Assembly: GCA_016765495.1 (NCBI GenBank)
Contig: JAESPV010000021.1
Span: 59,395 to 123,394 of the forward strand
Length of the DNA stretch: 64,000 bases
Source: Desulfocapsa sp.
Lineage (GTDB): Bacteria > Desulfobacterota > Desulfobulbia > Desulfobulbales > Desulfocapsaceae
Direction of reading: 5' to 3'
Numbering within the stretch: position 1 is the stretch's first letter; each line of letters begins with the position of its first letter. Below are positions 1-7,547 of the stretch, one piece after another. The notes beneath the pieces were generated by a model that saw only the letters and a program-made list of their open reading frames with translations, was not told the DNA's origin and did no database searches. Made by a program: the position numbers and the translations under genes.

Positions 1-1
1 A

Positions 2-151
2 CTGGAAGGGCGATCAATGTATCAGGCACCGGACATTGATGGGTGCGTTTATATCAACGATGGATTTGCCAACCCCGGTGATATCGTACAAGTACGTATC
101 ACCGAAGCGCAAATATATGACCTGGTGGGAGGGATTGTTCAGAAGGAATAA
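2..151 (+). CDS. rimO: Ribosomal protein S12 methylthiotransferase RimO, C-terminal end (partial)
   Basis: The open frame entering from the left edge reads [14 protein letters not shown], then [12 protein letters not shown] and YDLVGG before a TAA stop. This matches the C-terminal TRAM domain of MiaB/RimO-type radical SAM methylthiotransferases. The pattern of GR-x-APxxDG, a PGD turn and a final YDLVG favours RimO, which methylthiolates an aspartate of ribosomal protein S12, over MiaB. Only about 49 residues are visible, so the radical SAM core and Fe-S cysteines lie outside the window. It converges on the HU-family gene with a 9-base gap and no obvious terminator hairpin. Confidence 0.8.
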   Translation: MEGRSMYQAPDIDGCVYINDGFANPGDIVQVRITEAQIYDLVGGIVQKE

Positions 152-160
152 AACAGCCCC

Positions 161-442
161 TTATTGACCCTTGTTTACCTGTTCCCGAAGATCTTTTCCA
201 ACTTTAAAGAAGGGTAATTTTTTTGGTTTGACTTTGATCTTTTCCCCGGTCTTTGGGTTACGTCCTTCATAGGAACTGTATTGTTTGATAACAAAGCTGC
301 CAAAACCCCTGATTTCGATACTGTCTCCAGCAGCCAGTGCCTCGGTCATGGTTTCGATGATGGTGTTGGTGATTGCCGCAGCCTCCTTGTGAGGAAGATC
401 AATGTCCTGAGACAAAGCTTCTATTAGCTCCGATTTGTTCAT
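161..442 (-). CDS. HU/IHF-family DNA-binding protein
   Basis: This 93-residue histone-like nucleoid protein should dimerise, bend DNA and act in nucleoid architecture, replication and recombination. It has the usual family length. The N-terminal dimerisation helices begin MNKSELIEAL. The beta-arm region reads RGFGSFVIKQ, GRNPKTGEKI and then KVKPKKLPFFKVGK. The GRNPKTGE arm tip is the signature of the HU/IHF family. The arm spacing and the final FKVGKDLRE resemble IHF-type subunits, but HU and IHF cannot be separated with certainty here. It is transcribed alone, away from rluB and separated from it by 180 bases of AT-rich DNA. Confidence 0.9.
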   Translation of the reverse strand: MNKSELIEALSQDIDLPHKEAAAITNTIIETMTEALAAGDSIEIRGFGSFVIKQYSSYEGRNPKTGEKIKVKPKKLPFFKVGKDLREQVNKGQ

Positions 443-622
443 GCCTAGCTCCTGTGCATTAAAGCGAATACCATAATTTTACAGTATTCAGAATAGAGAA
501 AAAAAATTAATAAGTACAAATTGTAATCAAAAACACCTTTTTAAGAGGTGCGCGGAGAAATTAATGTGCAAGTTTGATATACATAGCTACATCCTACATG
601 ATAACTAACCAAATTTAATCAG

Positions 623-1369
623 CTATTTTTTTGTTTGTAAAGGGTTTTCTTTCGAAAAAATCCTTTTTATGTCACTTTGATGGAGGATTTTGAACTTTCC
701 AATGGCTAGGCCATTTAAGCCTAACTTGCCGTAAGCAAGGCGTTTAAGGGATTGTACTGGATGCCCAATAGCTTGGAACATCTTTTTTACCTGTCGTTTT
801 CGGCCCTCGTGGATTGTGATAATAATCACAGAGTTTTGTTTGTTTTTTTGTTTAATCTGTAGTTTCGCCGGTGCTGTTTTTTTGTTTTCCAGTAAAATAC
901 CTTGTTCCAGCGATTGGATTGCTGTTCGTGATGGTATCCCTTTTACTTTTGCCTCGTATGTTTTATAGACTTCATATTTTGGGTGGAGGATATTTTGGGC
1001 AAGTTCTCCATCATTGGTTAGCAAAAGTGCACCTGTCGTATCAAGATCAAGTCTTCCCACAGGAAAAACCCGTTCTTTGACCGCCCCCTGCAGGAGTGAG
1101 GTTACAATTGGTCGGCCCTGGGGGTCTGAGAGCGTTGTTACATATCCTTTCGGTTTATTAAGAAGGATGTAGATGAGTTGTTCTTTTGCTTCTACCTTTT
1201 TATTGTCAAACAGGATCGTATGATTACCCGGTATGATCTGTTGACCCATTGCAGTGCTGGTTTTTCCATCAACTGTTACACGACCGGCAGCAATATACTC
1301 CTCGGCCTTTCTCCGTGATGCAATACCCGCCATGGCAAGGTATTTCTGTAAACGAACCGGCTTTTCCAT
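623..1369 (-). CDS. rluB: 23S rRNA pseudouridine synthase, RluB/RsuA family
   Basis: The predicted enzyme isomerises a uridine in rRNA to pseudouridine. An N-terminal S4 RNA-binding domain (about residues 5-60, VRLQKYLAMAGIASRR) is followed by the RsuA/RluB catalytic domain. The catalytic aspartate lies in GRLDLDTTGALLLTND, near residue 108, and the conserved C-terminal motif EGRKRQVKKMF is present. The length of 248 residues suits the RluB/RluE/RsuA group, and RluB is the likeliest assignment because of the KRQVKKM tail motif and the S4 domain. It starts 2 bases after the stop of the UbiD-like gene on the same strand, so the two are probably co-transcribed. Confidence 0.88.
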   Translation of the reverse strand: MEKPVRLQKYLAMAGIASRRKAEEYIAAGRVTVDGKTSTAMGQQIIPGNHTILFDNKKVEAKEQLIYILLNKPKGYVTTLSDPQGRPIVTSLLQGAVKERVFPVGRLDLDTTGALLLTNDGELAQNILHPKYEVYKTYEAKVKGIPSRTAIQSLEQGILLENKKTAPAKLQIKQKNKQNSVIIITIHEGRKRQVKKMFQAIGHPVQSLKRLAYGKLGLNGLAIGKFKILHQSDIKRIFSKENPLQTKK

Positions 1370-1371
1370 AA

Positions 1372-3150
1372 CTACCGCAGATGAGAGGGAAGTAGTCGAT
1401 CTATGCGTGAATCCACTAAATCACGGGTGGCCGCATCCACTTCAAGGACATCCGTGTACCAGGGTTTCATACGGCAATCAAAAACAATTGGCGGAGTGAG
1501 CCCCACATGAAAACGTTTCACAGTGGCGTCCGCTCCATGAATATCAGCAGCTGGTTCAAATCTCGTGAAAAATGTCCATAGAAATTCCTGTATAGAGCAA
1601 GTTGCTTCATCACAGTTGTCCACAAGAAGAATTGCGGGCCAATTACTAAGCGCCGGATCTTTGGCGATTGCTTTGGCCAGCTCTGGTTTCTTCTCATAAT
1701 TCTCACATTCAATGACCAGGGTTCCGGGAAGATATGCTTTAATTTTTTGGCAATGAGCCGGAAGATTGCCGGAAAATTCGGTGGGGAGTTCCCGTATTTT
1801 ATCCTTACCAAGACCCATCATCATGGCCTTTGATCCTTTGTTTACAGAGGGGCCGGTATAATCGAGTGTATCCTGTGAAACATTGGCAAAAACGAAAAGA
1901 TCCCTGTCCCACTGAATACGTTCAAGGACATGTGTCCAGAGTTCAGGGAAGTTTGTAATGTCAATATCACCATCGGTGAGAATAAGGAACTTGGTAAGTG
2001 ACAGCTGTCCTTCGCCAAGAACTCTCAGGCCGCAGCCAAAAGCTTCACGCGGATAGCGATCAGCAACGCGAGCAGCAGCCAGACAGTGAAATCCAGTCTC
2101 TCCAAAAGTCTTTAGTTCACGAACCCCTTTCATGACAAGTGGAAAGAGTGGTGAGAGAAGATCCTGTAAATAATCACCAATAAAATAATCTTCCTGCTTG
2201 GGGCGACCAACAATTGTCGCAGGGAAAATGGCATTGTTTCTGTGGTAGAGATGTGACGCCTGGAAGACGGGATAGTCGTGCTGTAGGGAATTGTAGCCGT
2301 AATGGTCACCAAAGGGACCTTCAGGTTTTCGTAGATGTGGCGGGACAATTCCTTTGACAGCAAACTCAGCATTGGCAACGAGACGATGTCCGCCTTTCGG
2401 GTCAGCGGTCATATCCAGTTTTTTACCTATCAACAGAGAAGTGAGCATAAGTTCCGGGATATCTTCAGGCAATGGAGCAATGGCTGCAAGCATGAGTGCT
2501 GGAGGCCCGCCAATATAAAGGGTCATTGGCAGGGCTTGGTCAAGTTTTTCAGCCTCATGGTAATGATAACCGCCACCCTTGTGGATCTGCCAGTGGATAC
2601 CGGTTGTTGTCTCATCATGGCGCTGAATACGATACATCCCGAGATTATGCCCTTTTCCTCCCGGGTGCTCAGTATAAACAAGCGGAAGTGTGACAAAAGC
2701 TCCTCCATCACTGTGCCATGATGTGAGCATGGGCAGACTGCCAAGGCGAGGCGGCAGCTGACAGTTTTCAAGGATGGGTCCCCGTGGTTTGTCTTTGAGG
2801 CCAATCTTCAGTCCATCTATAAACAGGTTGCGGTTATCCCAGAGTTTTTTAGCCCTCAGCGGCATGATCGATTCTGTGAGATTTACCAGATCCTGCACAA
2901 ATTGCTGTGGCTTTGAGCCAAAGGCGAGTTCCAGGCGTTTTGCAGTCCCAAAAAGATTTGTAACGACTGGAAAGGTACTTCCTTTTACTTTGGTGAATAG
3001 GAGTGCCGGGCCCTGACGTTCAATGACACGACGGTGGATTTCTGCAATCTCAAGATTGGGATCAACTTCTTCGTCAATCACAAGAAGTTGATTTTCGCGG
3101 CGAAGCAGTTCAATAAAACTGCGCAGGTCATAAAGGATATCGTGTGCCAT
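1372..3150 (-). CDS. UbiD-family decarboxylase, long menaquinone-type
   Basis: This 592-residue protein belongs to the UbiD family of prenylated-FMN-dependent decarboxylases. Family features include the N-terminal stretch DLRSFIELLRRENQLLVIDEEVDP, the central segment GPFGDHYGYNS, which matches the E-G-P-F-G-(D/E) motif of UbiD enzymes, and the PATIVGRPKQEDYFIGDYLQ segment. It is about 100 residues longer than E. coli UbiD. Long UbiD relatives are associated with menaquinone biosynthesis by the futalosine route, so a late menaquinone decarboxylation is a reasonable guess. Aromatic acid decarboxylation is the alternative. No UbiX-like prenyltransferase or mqn gene is in the window. It sits between a small hypothetical gene and rluB in a minus-strand run. 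Confidence 0.82.
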   Translation of the reverse strand: MAHDILYDLRSFIELLRRENQLLVIDEEVDPNLEIAEIHRRVIERQGPALLFTKVKGSTFPVVTNLFGTAKRLELAFGSKPQQFVQDLVNLTESIMPLRAKKLWDNRNLFIDGLKIGLKDKPRGPILENCQLPPRLGSLPMLTSWHSDGGAFVTLPLVYTEHPGGKGHNLGMYRIQRHDETTTGIHWQIHKGGGYHYHEAEKLDQALPMTLYIGGPPALMLAAIAPLPEDIPELMLTSLLIGKKLDMTADPKGGHRLVANAEFAVKGIVPPHLRKPEGPFGDHYGYNSLQHDYPVFQASHLYHRNNAIFPATIVGRPKQEDYFIGDYLQDLLSPLFPLVMKGVRELKTFGETGFHCLAAARVADRYPREAFGCGLRVLGEGQLSLTKFLILTDGDIDITNFPELWTHVLERIQWDRDLFVFANVSQDTLDYTGPSVNKGSKAMMMGLGKDKIRELPTEFSGNLPAHCQKIKAYLPGTLVIECENYEKKPELAKAIAKDPALSNWPAILLVDNCDEATCSIQEFLWTFFTRFEPAADIHGADATVKRFHVGLTPPIVFDCRMKPWYTDVLEVDAATRDLVDSRIDRLLPSHLR

Positions 3151-3175
3151 GGGCGTCTTCTTTTTCTATATAACG

Positions 3176-3418
3176 TTATTTATGGGGCTGGTGAGACTGT
3201 TCAAGAAGGAACAGTTCATGATATTCATCTTCACTCATGTTTCGTTTGAGAACGCCGGTGAAATAATGAACAAGTTCCTGAATTTCTTTACTTGAGAGTC
3301 GGCTTGCTAAAGTTTTGGCCAATTCCGGCCTGCCTAAAAGCTGTAAAAAGCAGGTGATGGATTCACGATCGAGTTCAAGGCTCAGACCGAAACACATTTG
3401 ATGAGGGTCAGTATCCAT
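3176..3418 (-). CDS. Small hypothetical protein
   Basis: An 80-residue acidic, soluble protein with no signal peptide or membrane segment (MDTDPHQMCFGLSLELDRES). The sequence looks mostly helical, with the stretch SSKEIQELVHYFTGVLKRNMSEDEYHE. I do not recognise the family. It is probably a real gene because it fills the gap between yjbQ (21 bases away) and the UbiD-like gene (25 bases away) in the same direction, and its composition is protein-like. A function cannot be assigned. Confidence 0.55.
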   Translation of the reverse strand: MDTDPHQMCFGLSLELDRESITCFLQLLGRPELAKTLASRLSSKEIQELVHYFTGVLKRNMSEDEYHELFLLEQSHQPHK

Positions 3419-3439
3419 AGATTTGCAAAAAGAAAAGGA

Positions 3440-3847
3440 TTAATCGGTTTTCAGGAGTTGCCAGTGAATCTTTCTGGTTCTTGGGCCATCAAATTCACAA
3501 AAATAGATGGCCTGCCAGGTGCCAAGCTGCAGAGTATTACTGCTTACCATAATAGTGAGTGATGCCCCCACTAAAGAGGCCATGATGTGTGAAGGAGAGT
3601 TTCCTTCCATATGTTTGAAAGGGAAATCGACTGGAACAATTTCTCTTAATCCCTTGATAATATCTGTGCGAACATCCGGGTCAGCACCTTCATTGATGGT
3701 TAAACCTGCCGTTGTGTGAGGATTGAATAGATAGCAAATGCCCTCGTCAACTTCTGTCTGTGAAACCCGGCTTTCTACCTCGCTTGTAATATCAACAAGG
3801 TGCATATGTTGAGTAGTGGGCAGTGTAATTATCCCTTTGTGCATCAT
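3440..3847 (-). CDS. yjbQ: YjbQ/UPF0047 family protein
   Basis: The product is a YjbQ-family protein. Members have been linked to a weak thiamine-phosphate-synthase-like activity, but the physiological role is unsettled. Family signatures seen are TPQ/LVDITSEVES near the start, the ICYLFNPHTTAGLTINEGADPDVRTDI block, the HMEGNSPSHIMASLVG block and the C-terminal LGTWQAIYFCEFDGPR. The conserved histidines that form the metal-like site are present. The ORF track begins at 3922 and would overlap the upstream lipoprotein gene by 74 bases. I place the start at an internal ATG at 3847, giving about 135 residues, the usual family length, with the start just after the neighbour's stop. Confidence 0.85.
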   Translation of the reverse strand: MMHKGIITLPTTQHMHLVDITSEVESRVSQTEVDEGICYLFNPHTTAGLTINEGADPDVRTDIIKGLREIVPVDFPFKHMEGNSPSHIMASLVGASLTIMVSSNTLQLGTWQAIYFCEFDGPRTRKIHWQLLKTD

Positions 3848-3848
3848 A

Positions 3849-4304
3849 TCAGTTCTGCAATTGCCAGTTACCATTGTTGTCACGACATGCTGTGGTGTAT
3901 GTGGTTTGAGGTCTTCCATCAATAATAGCTTTGATTTCAGCTTGTCTGCAAGGCTGATTTGTCACTGGATTTGAGTATGCCGGCTGAGGAGTGACGCTGT
4001 ACTGGTTGCCGCTGTCCGGATTACGCCAGGAATTGCTTTGTCCGGACACTCCACGTTCATATACATGATTGAGTTGTTGTCTGTCATATTTATCCATTTC
4101 ATTCCCAATCATATAACCAAGCATTGTTCCAATTGCAGCCCCGATAAGAGTTGCTTCTGTGTTGTGACCAATAGCCTGGCCAATCAGCGCACCACCAGCA
4201 GCACCACCTGCGGCACCCATTCCAGCTTTGTTGGGGCCATTTGCACATGCGGATAAAAGAAGTGTGAGACTAAGGATAACGGGAATAAGGACGCTATGTT
4301 TCAT
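3849..4304 (-). CDS. Glycine-zipper outer-membrane lipoprotein
   Basis: A 151-residue predicted lipoprotein. The signal peptide ends in LLLSAC, a lipobox with the modified cysteine at residue 20. A glycine-zipper segment follows (MGAAGGAAGGALIGQAIG, then IGAAIGTMLGYMIGNEMDKYD), typical of the 17 kDa surface antigen/Rick_17kDa type proteins with two membrane-inserting helices. The C-terminal part (NPDSGNQYSVTPQPAYSNPV and CRQAEIKAIIDGRPQTTYTTACRD) is the common tail of this family, with two cysteines that may pair. It probably sits in the outer membrane facing the periplasm. Its function in the envelope is not known. It is a single gene with its own upstream gap of about 120 bases. Confidence 0.85.
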   Translation of the reverse strand: MKHSVLIPVILSLTLLLSACANGPNKAGMGAAGGAAGGALIGQAIGHNTEATLIGAAIGTMLGYMIGNEMDKYDRQQLNHVYERGVSGQSNSWRNPDSGNQYSVTPQPAYSNPVTNQPCRQAEIKAIIDGRPQTTYTTACRDNNGNWQLQN

Positions 4305-4428
4305 TGCAGACTCCTGTAAGAATAAGTAAAAGATGAATAGTCACCAGGAAAAAATAGTCATGGCCGATGGTTTGTCAATCCTGTTAAGGTGATATCTCTT
4401 TTGGATATTGCCTGGGAAAAAGAGGGGA

Positions 4429-4761
4429 TCAACGTGTTTTATCCAGAGCATAGAGCTGTTCAAGGTGAGATTTACTGTGCCGCAGCTGTTCAATTTCATC
4501 TAACAATTCAAGCACAAGAGCAGTACCAGGAAGATTTACACGCAGATCTTCCTGGAGACGAATTGACACCTGTATCCGTTTGATCTCAATTGCTGCAAAT
4601 CTCCATTCTCTTGGGTTTTGTCCTTGTGGGGAGAGGATCCCTTCATCTATCAGATCCTGAATAAATTGGGCGTGAACATTGCAGACATTACAGAGTTCGC
4701 GGAGGCTGTATTCGCAGTTTTCATCAAAGATCGTACACTGGAGGTCTGTTTTCATGATCAT
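4429..4761 (-). CDS. cbpM: Chaperone modulator CbpM
   Basis: A 110-residue MerR-like helix-turn-helix protein of the CbpM family, which binds the J domain of CbpA and inhibits both its co-chaperone and DNA-binding activity. The sequence shows the family pattern: YSLRELCNVCNVHAQFIQDLIDEGILSP, then the W-R-F motif (REWRFAAIEIKRIQVSIRLQEDLRVNLPGTALVLELLDEI). The start codon overlaps the end of cbpA by 4 bases, so translation is probably coupled and the two proteins are made together. Confidence 0.85.
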   Translation of the reverse strand: MIMKTDLQCTIFDENCEYSLRELCNVCNVHAQFIQDLIDEGILSPQGQNPREWRFAAIEIKRIQVSIRLQEDLRVNLPGTALVLELLDEIEQLRHSKSHLEQLYALDKTR

Positions 4762-5720
4762 ACTCCCAAGTGGCTACGGGGGTTAAAGGACATGGTTTCT
4801 TTCATCGTATTGTAGAGCTCAGTATCTTTGTTATTGGCAGGTTTAGGCACCATGATGGCAAGGGTAACATACTGATCTCCACTATGTTTAGCGGAGCAGA
4901 GTCCCCTGCCTTTGAGACGCAGTTTTTTTCCTGTTTGAGAGTTTGGTGGGATTGTTAGATCCACAGTTCCACCAAGGGTCGGGACAGGAACACTACCCCC
5001 AAGAGCTGCTTCCCAGGGGGCAATCGGCAGGGTGAGCATGATATCACGATTATCAGCTGCAAAGTAAGGATGTTTGGCAAAGGTTACTTCAAGAAAGAGA
5101 TCGCCTTTGGTTCCGCCGCCCATTCCTTCTGCACCCTGGCCAGCTAATCGGATTTGTTGGCCTTCGATGATTCCCTTTGGAATCGAAACCTGCAGAGTAT
5201 GTGGACGGGTGATGACATGGCCTGAATTATCGACCACAGGTCGTTGCAAGGTGAATGATTGTTTGCGTCCCCGATAGCTGTCTTCCAGGCTGATCACAAT
5301 TTTGGCATGCAGATCCTGTCCTTTTCCGGAATGTTGGGTATGTTGTCTGGCAAATGGCCCCTGTTGTCCTGCAGCACTTCTTGCCCCGAAAAGAGATTCA
5401 AAAAAGTCGCTGAATTGAGAGGCATCGGCCTCAGTGTACCCGCCGCCATTGAATTCAAAACCATTGTCCCAGTTTGGAGGTGGCTTAAAATCCTGCCCGG
5501 CCTGCCAGTCTTTGCCAAATTTATCATATGCGGCTCGCTTTTCAGTATCCTGCAAAACCTCATAGGCTTCACCAATCTCTTTGAAGCGCAGTTCAGCTGT
5601 GTCTTCTTTGTTAATATCAGGATGAAATTTGCGGGCAAGTTTGCGGTATGCCCGCTTTACCTCATCCTGGGTGGCATTTCGCTCAATACCAAGGGTTGTG
5701 TAATAGTCTTTAAATTCCAT
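4758..5720 (-). CDS. cbpA: Curved-DNA-binding DnaJ-like co-chaperone CbpA
   Basis: A 320-residue DnaJ homologue without the zinc-finger domain. The J domain covers about residues 1-70 and has the HPD motif (KFHPDINKED) that stimulates DnaK ATPase. A Gly/Phe-rich linker follows (NGFEFNGGGYTEADASQFSDFF), then two C-terminal substrate-binding beta domains (about residues 130-310). The absence of CxxCxGxG repeats separates it from DnaJ and identifies the CbpA type, which acts as a stress co-chaperone and binds curved DNA. It is followed by cbpM in the same operon. Confidence 0.9.
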   Translation of the reverse strand: MEFKDYYTTLGIERNATQDEVKRAYRKLARKFHPDINKEDTAELRFKEIGEAYEVLQDTEKRAAYDKFGKDWQAGQDFKPPPNWDNGFEFNGGGYTEADASQFSDFFESLFGARSAAGQQGPFARQHTQHSGKGQDLHAKIVISLEDSYRGRKQSFTLQRPVVDNSGHVITRPHTLQVSIPKGIIEGQQIRLAGQGAEGMGGGTKGDLFLEVTFAKHPYFAADNRDIMLTLPIAPWEAALGGSVPVPTLGGTVDLTIPPNSQTGKKLRLKGRGLCSAKHSGDQYVTLAIMVPKPANNKDTELYNTMKETMSFNPRSHLGV

Positions 5721-5924
5721 AGATAGTTCCGGCTGATTTTTCTCGATTGTATGCGCCCAAGACTTTTTTTCATTTTACCAAATTAAAGAAAATATTCAGG
5801 CTTTTTATTTCAAATATCGATTTATCTTATACTATATTGAATTGCTTTTTCCTTTTCTCCCTTGATCTTATCTTGACACAGATTTACCTTAACGCATATT
5901 ATATTTAATTTGTGAGATTTTTTT

Positions 5925-6458
5925 ATGAAAGAGAATGTGTATCTTATTGGTGGTCGAGCCGTGGGGAAGTCCAGTATTGGCGCTGAGTTAGCGCAGAGAC
6001 AGGGATGTAAATTTTTTGATACTGATACTATGGTCACGGATGCATGTGGTTGTTCGGTGGCAGATATTGTAGGTTGTGAAGGGTGGAAGGCATTTAGGGA
6101 TTATGAGAAACGGGCATTGCGTAAGCTTATTACACAAGAATGCTGCGTTGTGGCCACAGGCGGTGGAGCAATTTTACACCGTGAATTGTGGCTGGAGCTG
6201 AAACAACATGGGCTGGTGATCTGGTTGATGGCAGATCCTCCGGTTCTTTGTAAACGTATCGAAGGCGATCATCACTCTGTAATGCAACGACCAAGTCTCA
6301 CAGGAAAAAATATTTATCAGGAACTTGAAGATGTTCTGAAAGAGCGGAATCCATTATATCGGGAAACAGCAGACTATACTATTGATACTGGCAAGATGAC
6401 AATTGATGACGCTGTCCGGGAAATCACACAAATCTGCACTGCAACAGACAGGGAATAA
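5925..6458 (+). CDS. aroL: Shikimate kinase
   Basis: This 177-residue kinase phosphorylates shikimate at the 3-hydroxyl in the pathway to chorismate. The Walker A loop is GGRAVGKSS near residue 9. The family motif FFDTDTMV, which holds the shikimate-binding aspartate, follows. VATGGGAILHRELW supplies the Gly-rich substrate loop, and the lid region has QRPSL. It could be named AroK or AroL; the short form fits either. It heads a plus-strand cluster with aroC only 5 bases downstream, which supports the role. The upstream 200 bases are AT-rich and probably contain its promoter. Confidence 0.9.
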   Translation: MKENVYLIGGRAVGKSSIGAELAQRQGCKFFDTDTMVTDACGCSVADIVGCEGWKAFRDYEKRALRKLITQECCVVATGGGAILHRELWLELKQHGLVIWLMADPPVLCKRIEGDHHSVMQRPSLTGKNIYQELEDVLKERNPLYRETADYTIDTGKMTIDDAVREITQICTATDRE

Positions 6459-6463
6459 AAACA

Positions 6464-7543
6464 ATGGCAGGAAATACTTTTGGCAAGGTCTTTCGGGTAA
6501 CCACCTGGGGTGAATCACATGGAACTGGAGTCGGCGCTGTAATTGATGGTTGTCCTCCTGGAATTATTCTTAATCCTGCTTTACTGCAGGCTGAGATGGA
6601 TAGACGCAGGCCGGGACAGGGCGGAGCCTCAAGCCCGCGAAAGGAACCGGATCGGCTTGAAATATTATCAGGTATTTTCACCCCGCCCGGAGAAGATCTG
6701 CCACGTACCACCGGTACCCCAATATCCCTTGCAATTTACAATAAGGATGCCCATTCAAAATCCTATGATAATCTGCGTGATATTTTCCGCCCCGGACATG
6801 GTGATATAAGTTATCTTGTCAAGTATGGTATTCGGGATCATCGTGGTGGTGGACGAGCCTCAGCGCGGGAAACTGCTGCCCGCGTTGCAGCAGGAGCAGT
6901 GGCCAAACAGGTACTGGAACAGACTGGAATTGATGTGCTTGCGTATACCGTTGCCCTTGGTGGGGTAAAGGTTACTGAAGTAAATCTTGAAGTGATAAAT
7001 GATAATCGATTCTTTTGTCCCGACTCCGCTGCCGCTGAAAAGATGGAAGCGCGCGTAATTGAGGTTCGGAAGCAGGGCGACACCTTAGGTGGGATTGTGG
7101 AAATTGTGGCCGATTGTCCGGCCGGTCTTGGGGAGCCTGTTTTTGATAAGCTCGAAGCTGAACTGGCACATGCGTTGATGTCCATTGGCGCAGTCAAGGG
7201 TGTAGAAATTGGTGCTGGATTCAAAGTGGCAGATATGCTTGGGTCTGAGAATAATGACGAGATCACACCCACTGGTTTTGCTACCAATAATGCAGGAGGC
7301 ATTCTTGCCGGGATATCAAGTGGAAATGAAATTGTGATTCGTGTGGCAGTGAAACCCATACCTTCTATTTCCAAAAAGCAGCAGAGTGTTAATCTCGAAA
7401 ATGAAGCAGTGACCATTCAGGTGGGAGGAAGGCATGATATTTCAGCCATTCCCCGTATTATTCCTGTGTGTGAGGCCATGGTACGTCTCACCCTGGTTGA
7501 TCACTTACTGCGGCATATGAGTATAGCTTTTCCTACGGAGTAA
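6464..7543 (+). CDS. aroC: Chorismate synthase
   Basis: This 359-residue enzyme converts EPSP to chorismate with reduced FMN. All three classical signatures are visible: GESHGTGVGAVIDGCPPG at the N-terminus, PGHGDISYLVKYGIRDHRGGGRASARET in the middle and the late RHDISAIPRIIPVCEAM. The length is normal. It lies between aroL and the glycogen-synthase-like gene with gaps of 5 and 4 bases, so all three are probably one transcript. Confidence 0.95.
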   Translation: MAGNTFGKVFRVTTWGESHGTGVGAVIDGCPPGIILNPALLQAEMDRRRPGQGGASSPRKEPDRLEILSGIFTPPGEDLPRTTGTPISLAIYNKDAHSKSYDNLRDIFRPGHGDISYLVKYGIRDHRGGGRASARETAARVAAGAVAKQVLEQTGIDVLAYTVALGGVKVTEVNLEVINDNRFFCPDSAAAEKMEARVIEVRKQGDTLGGIVEIVADCPAGLGEPVFDKLEAELAHALMSIGAVKGVEIGAGFKVADMLGSENNDEITPTGFATNNAGGILAGISSGNEIVIRVAVKPIPSISKKQQSVNLENEAVTIQVGGRHDISAIPRIIPVCEAMVRLTLVDHLLRHMSIAFPTE

Positions 7544-7547
7544 AAAA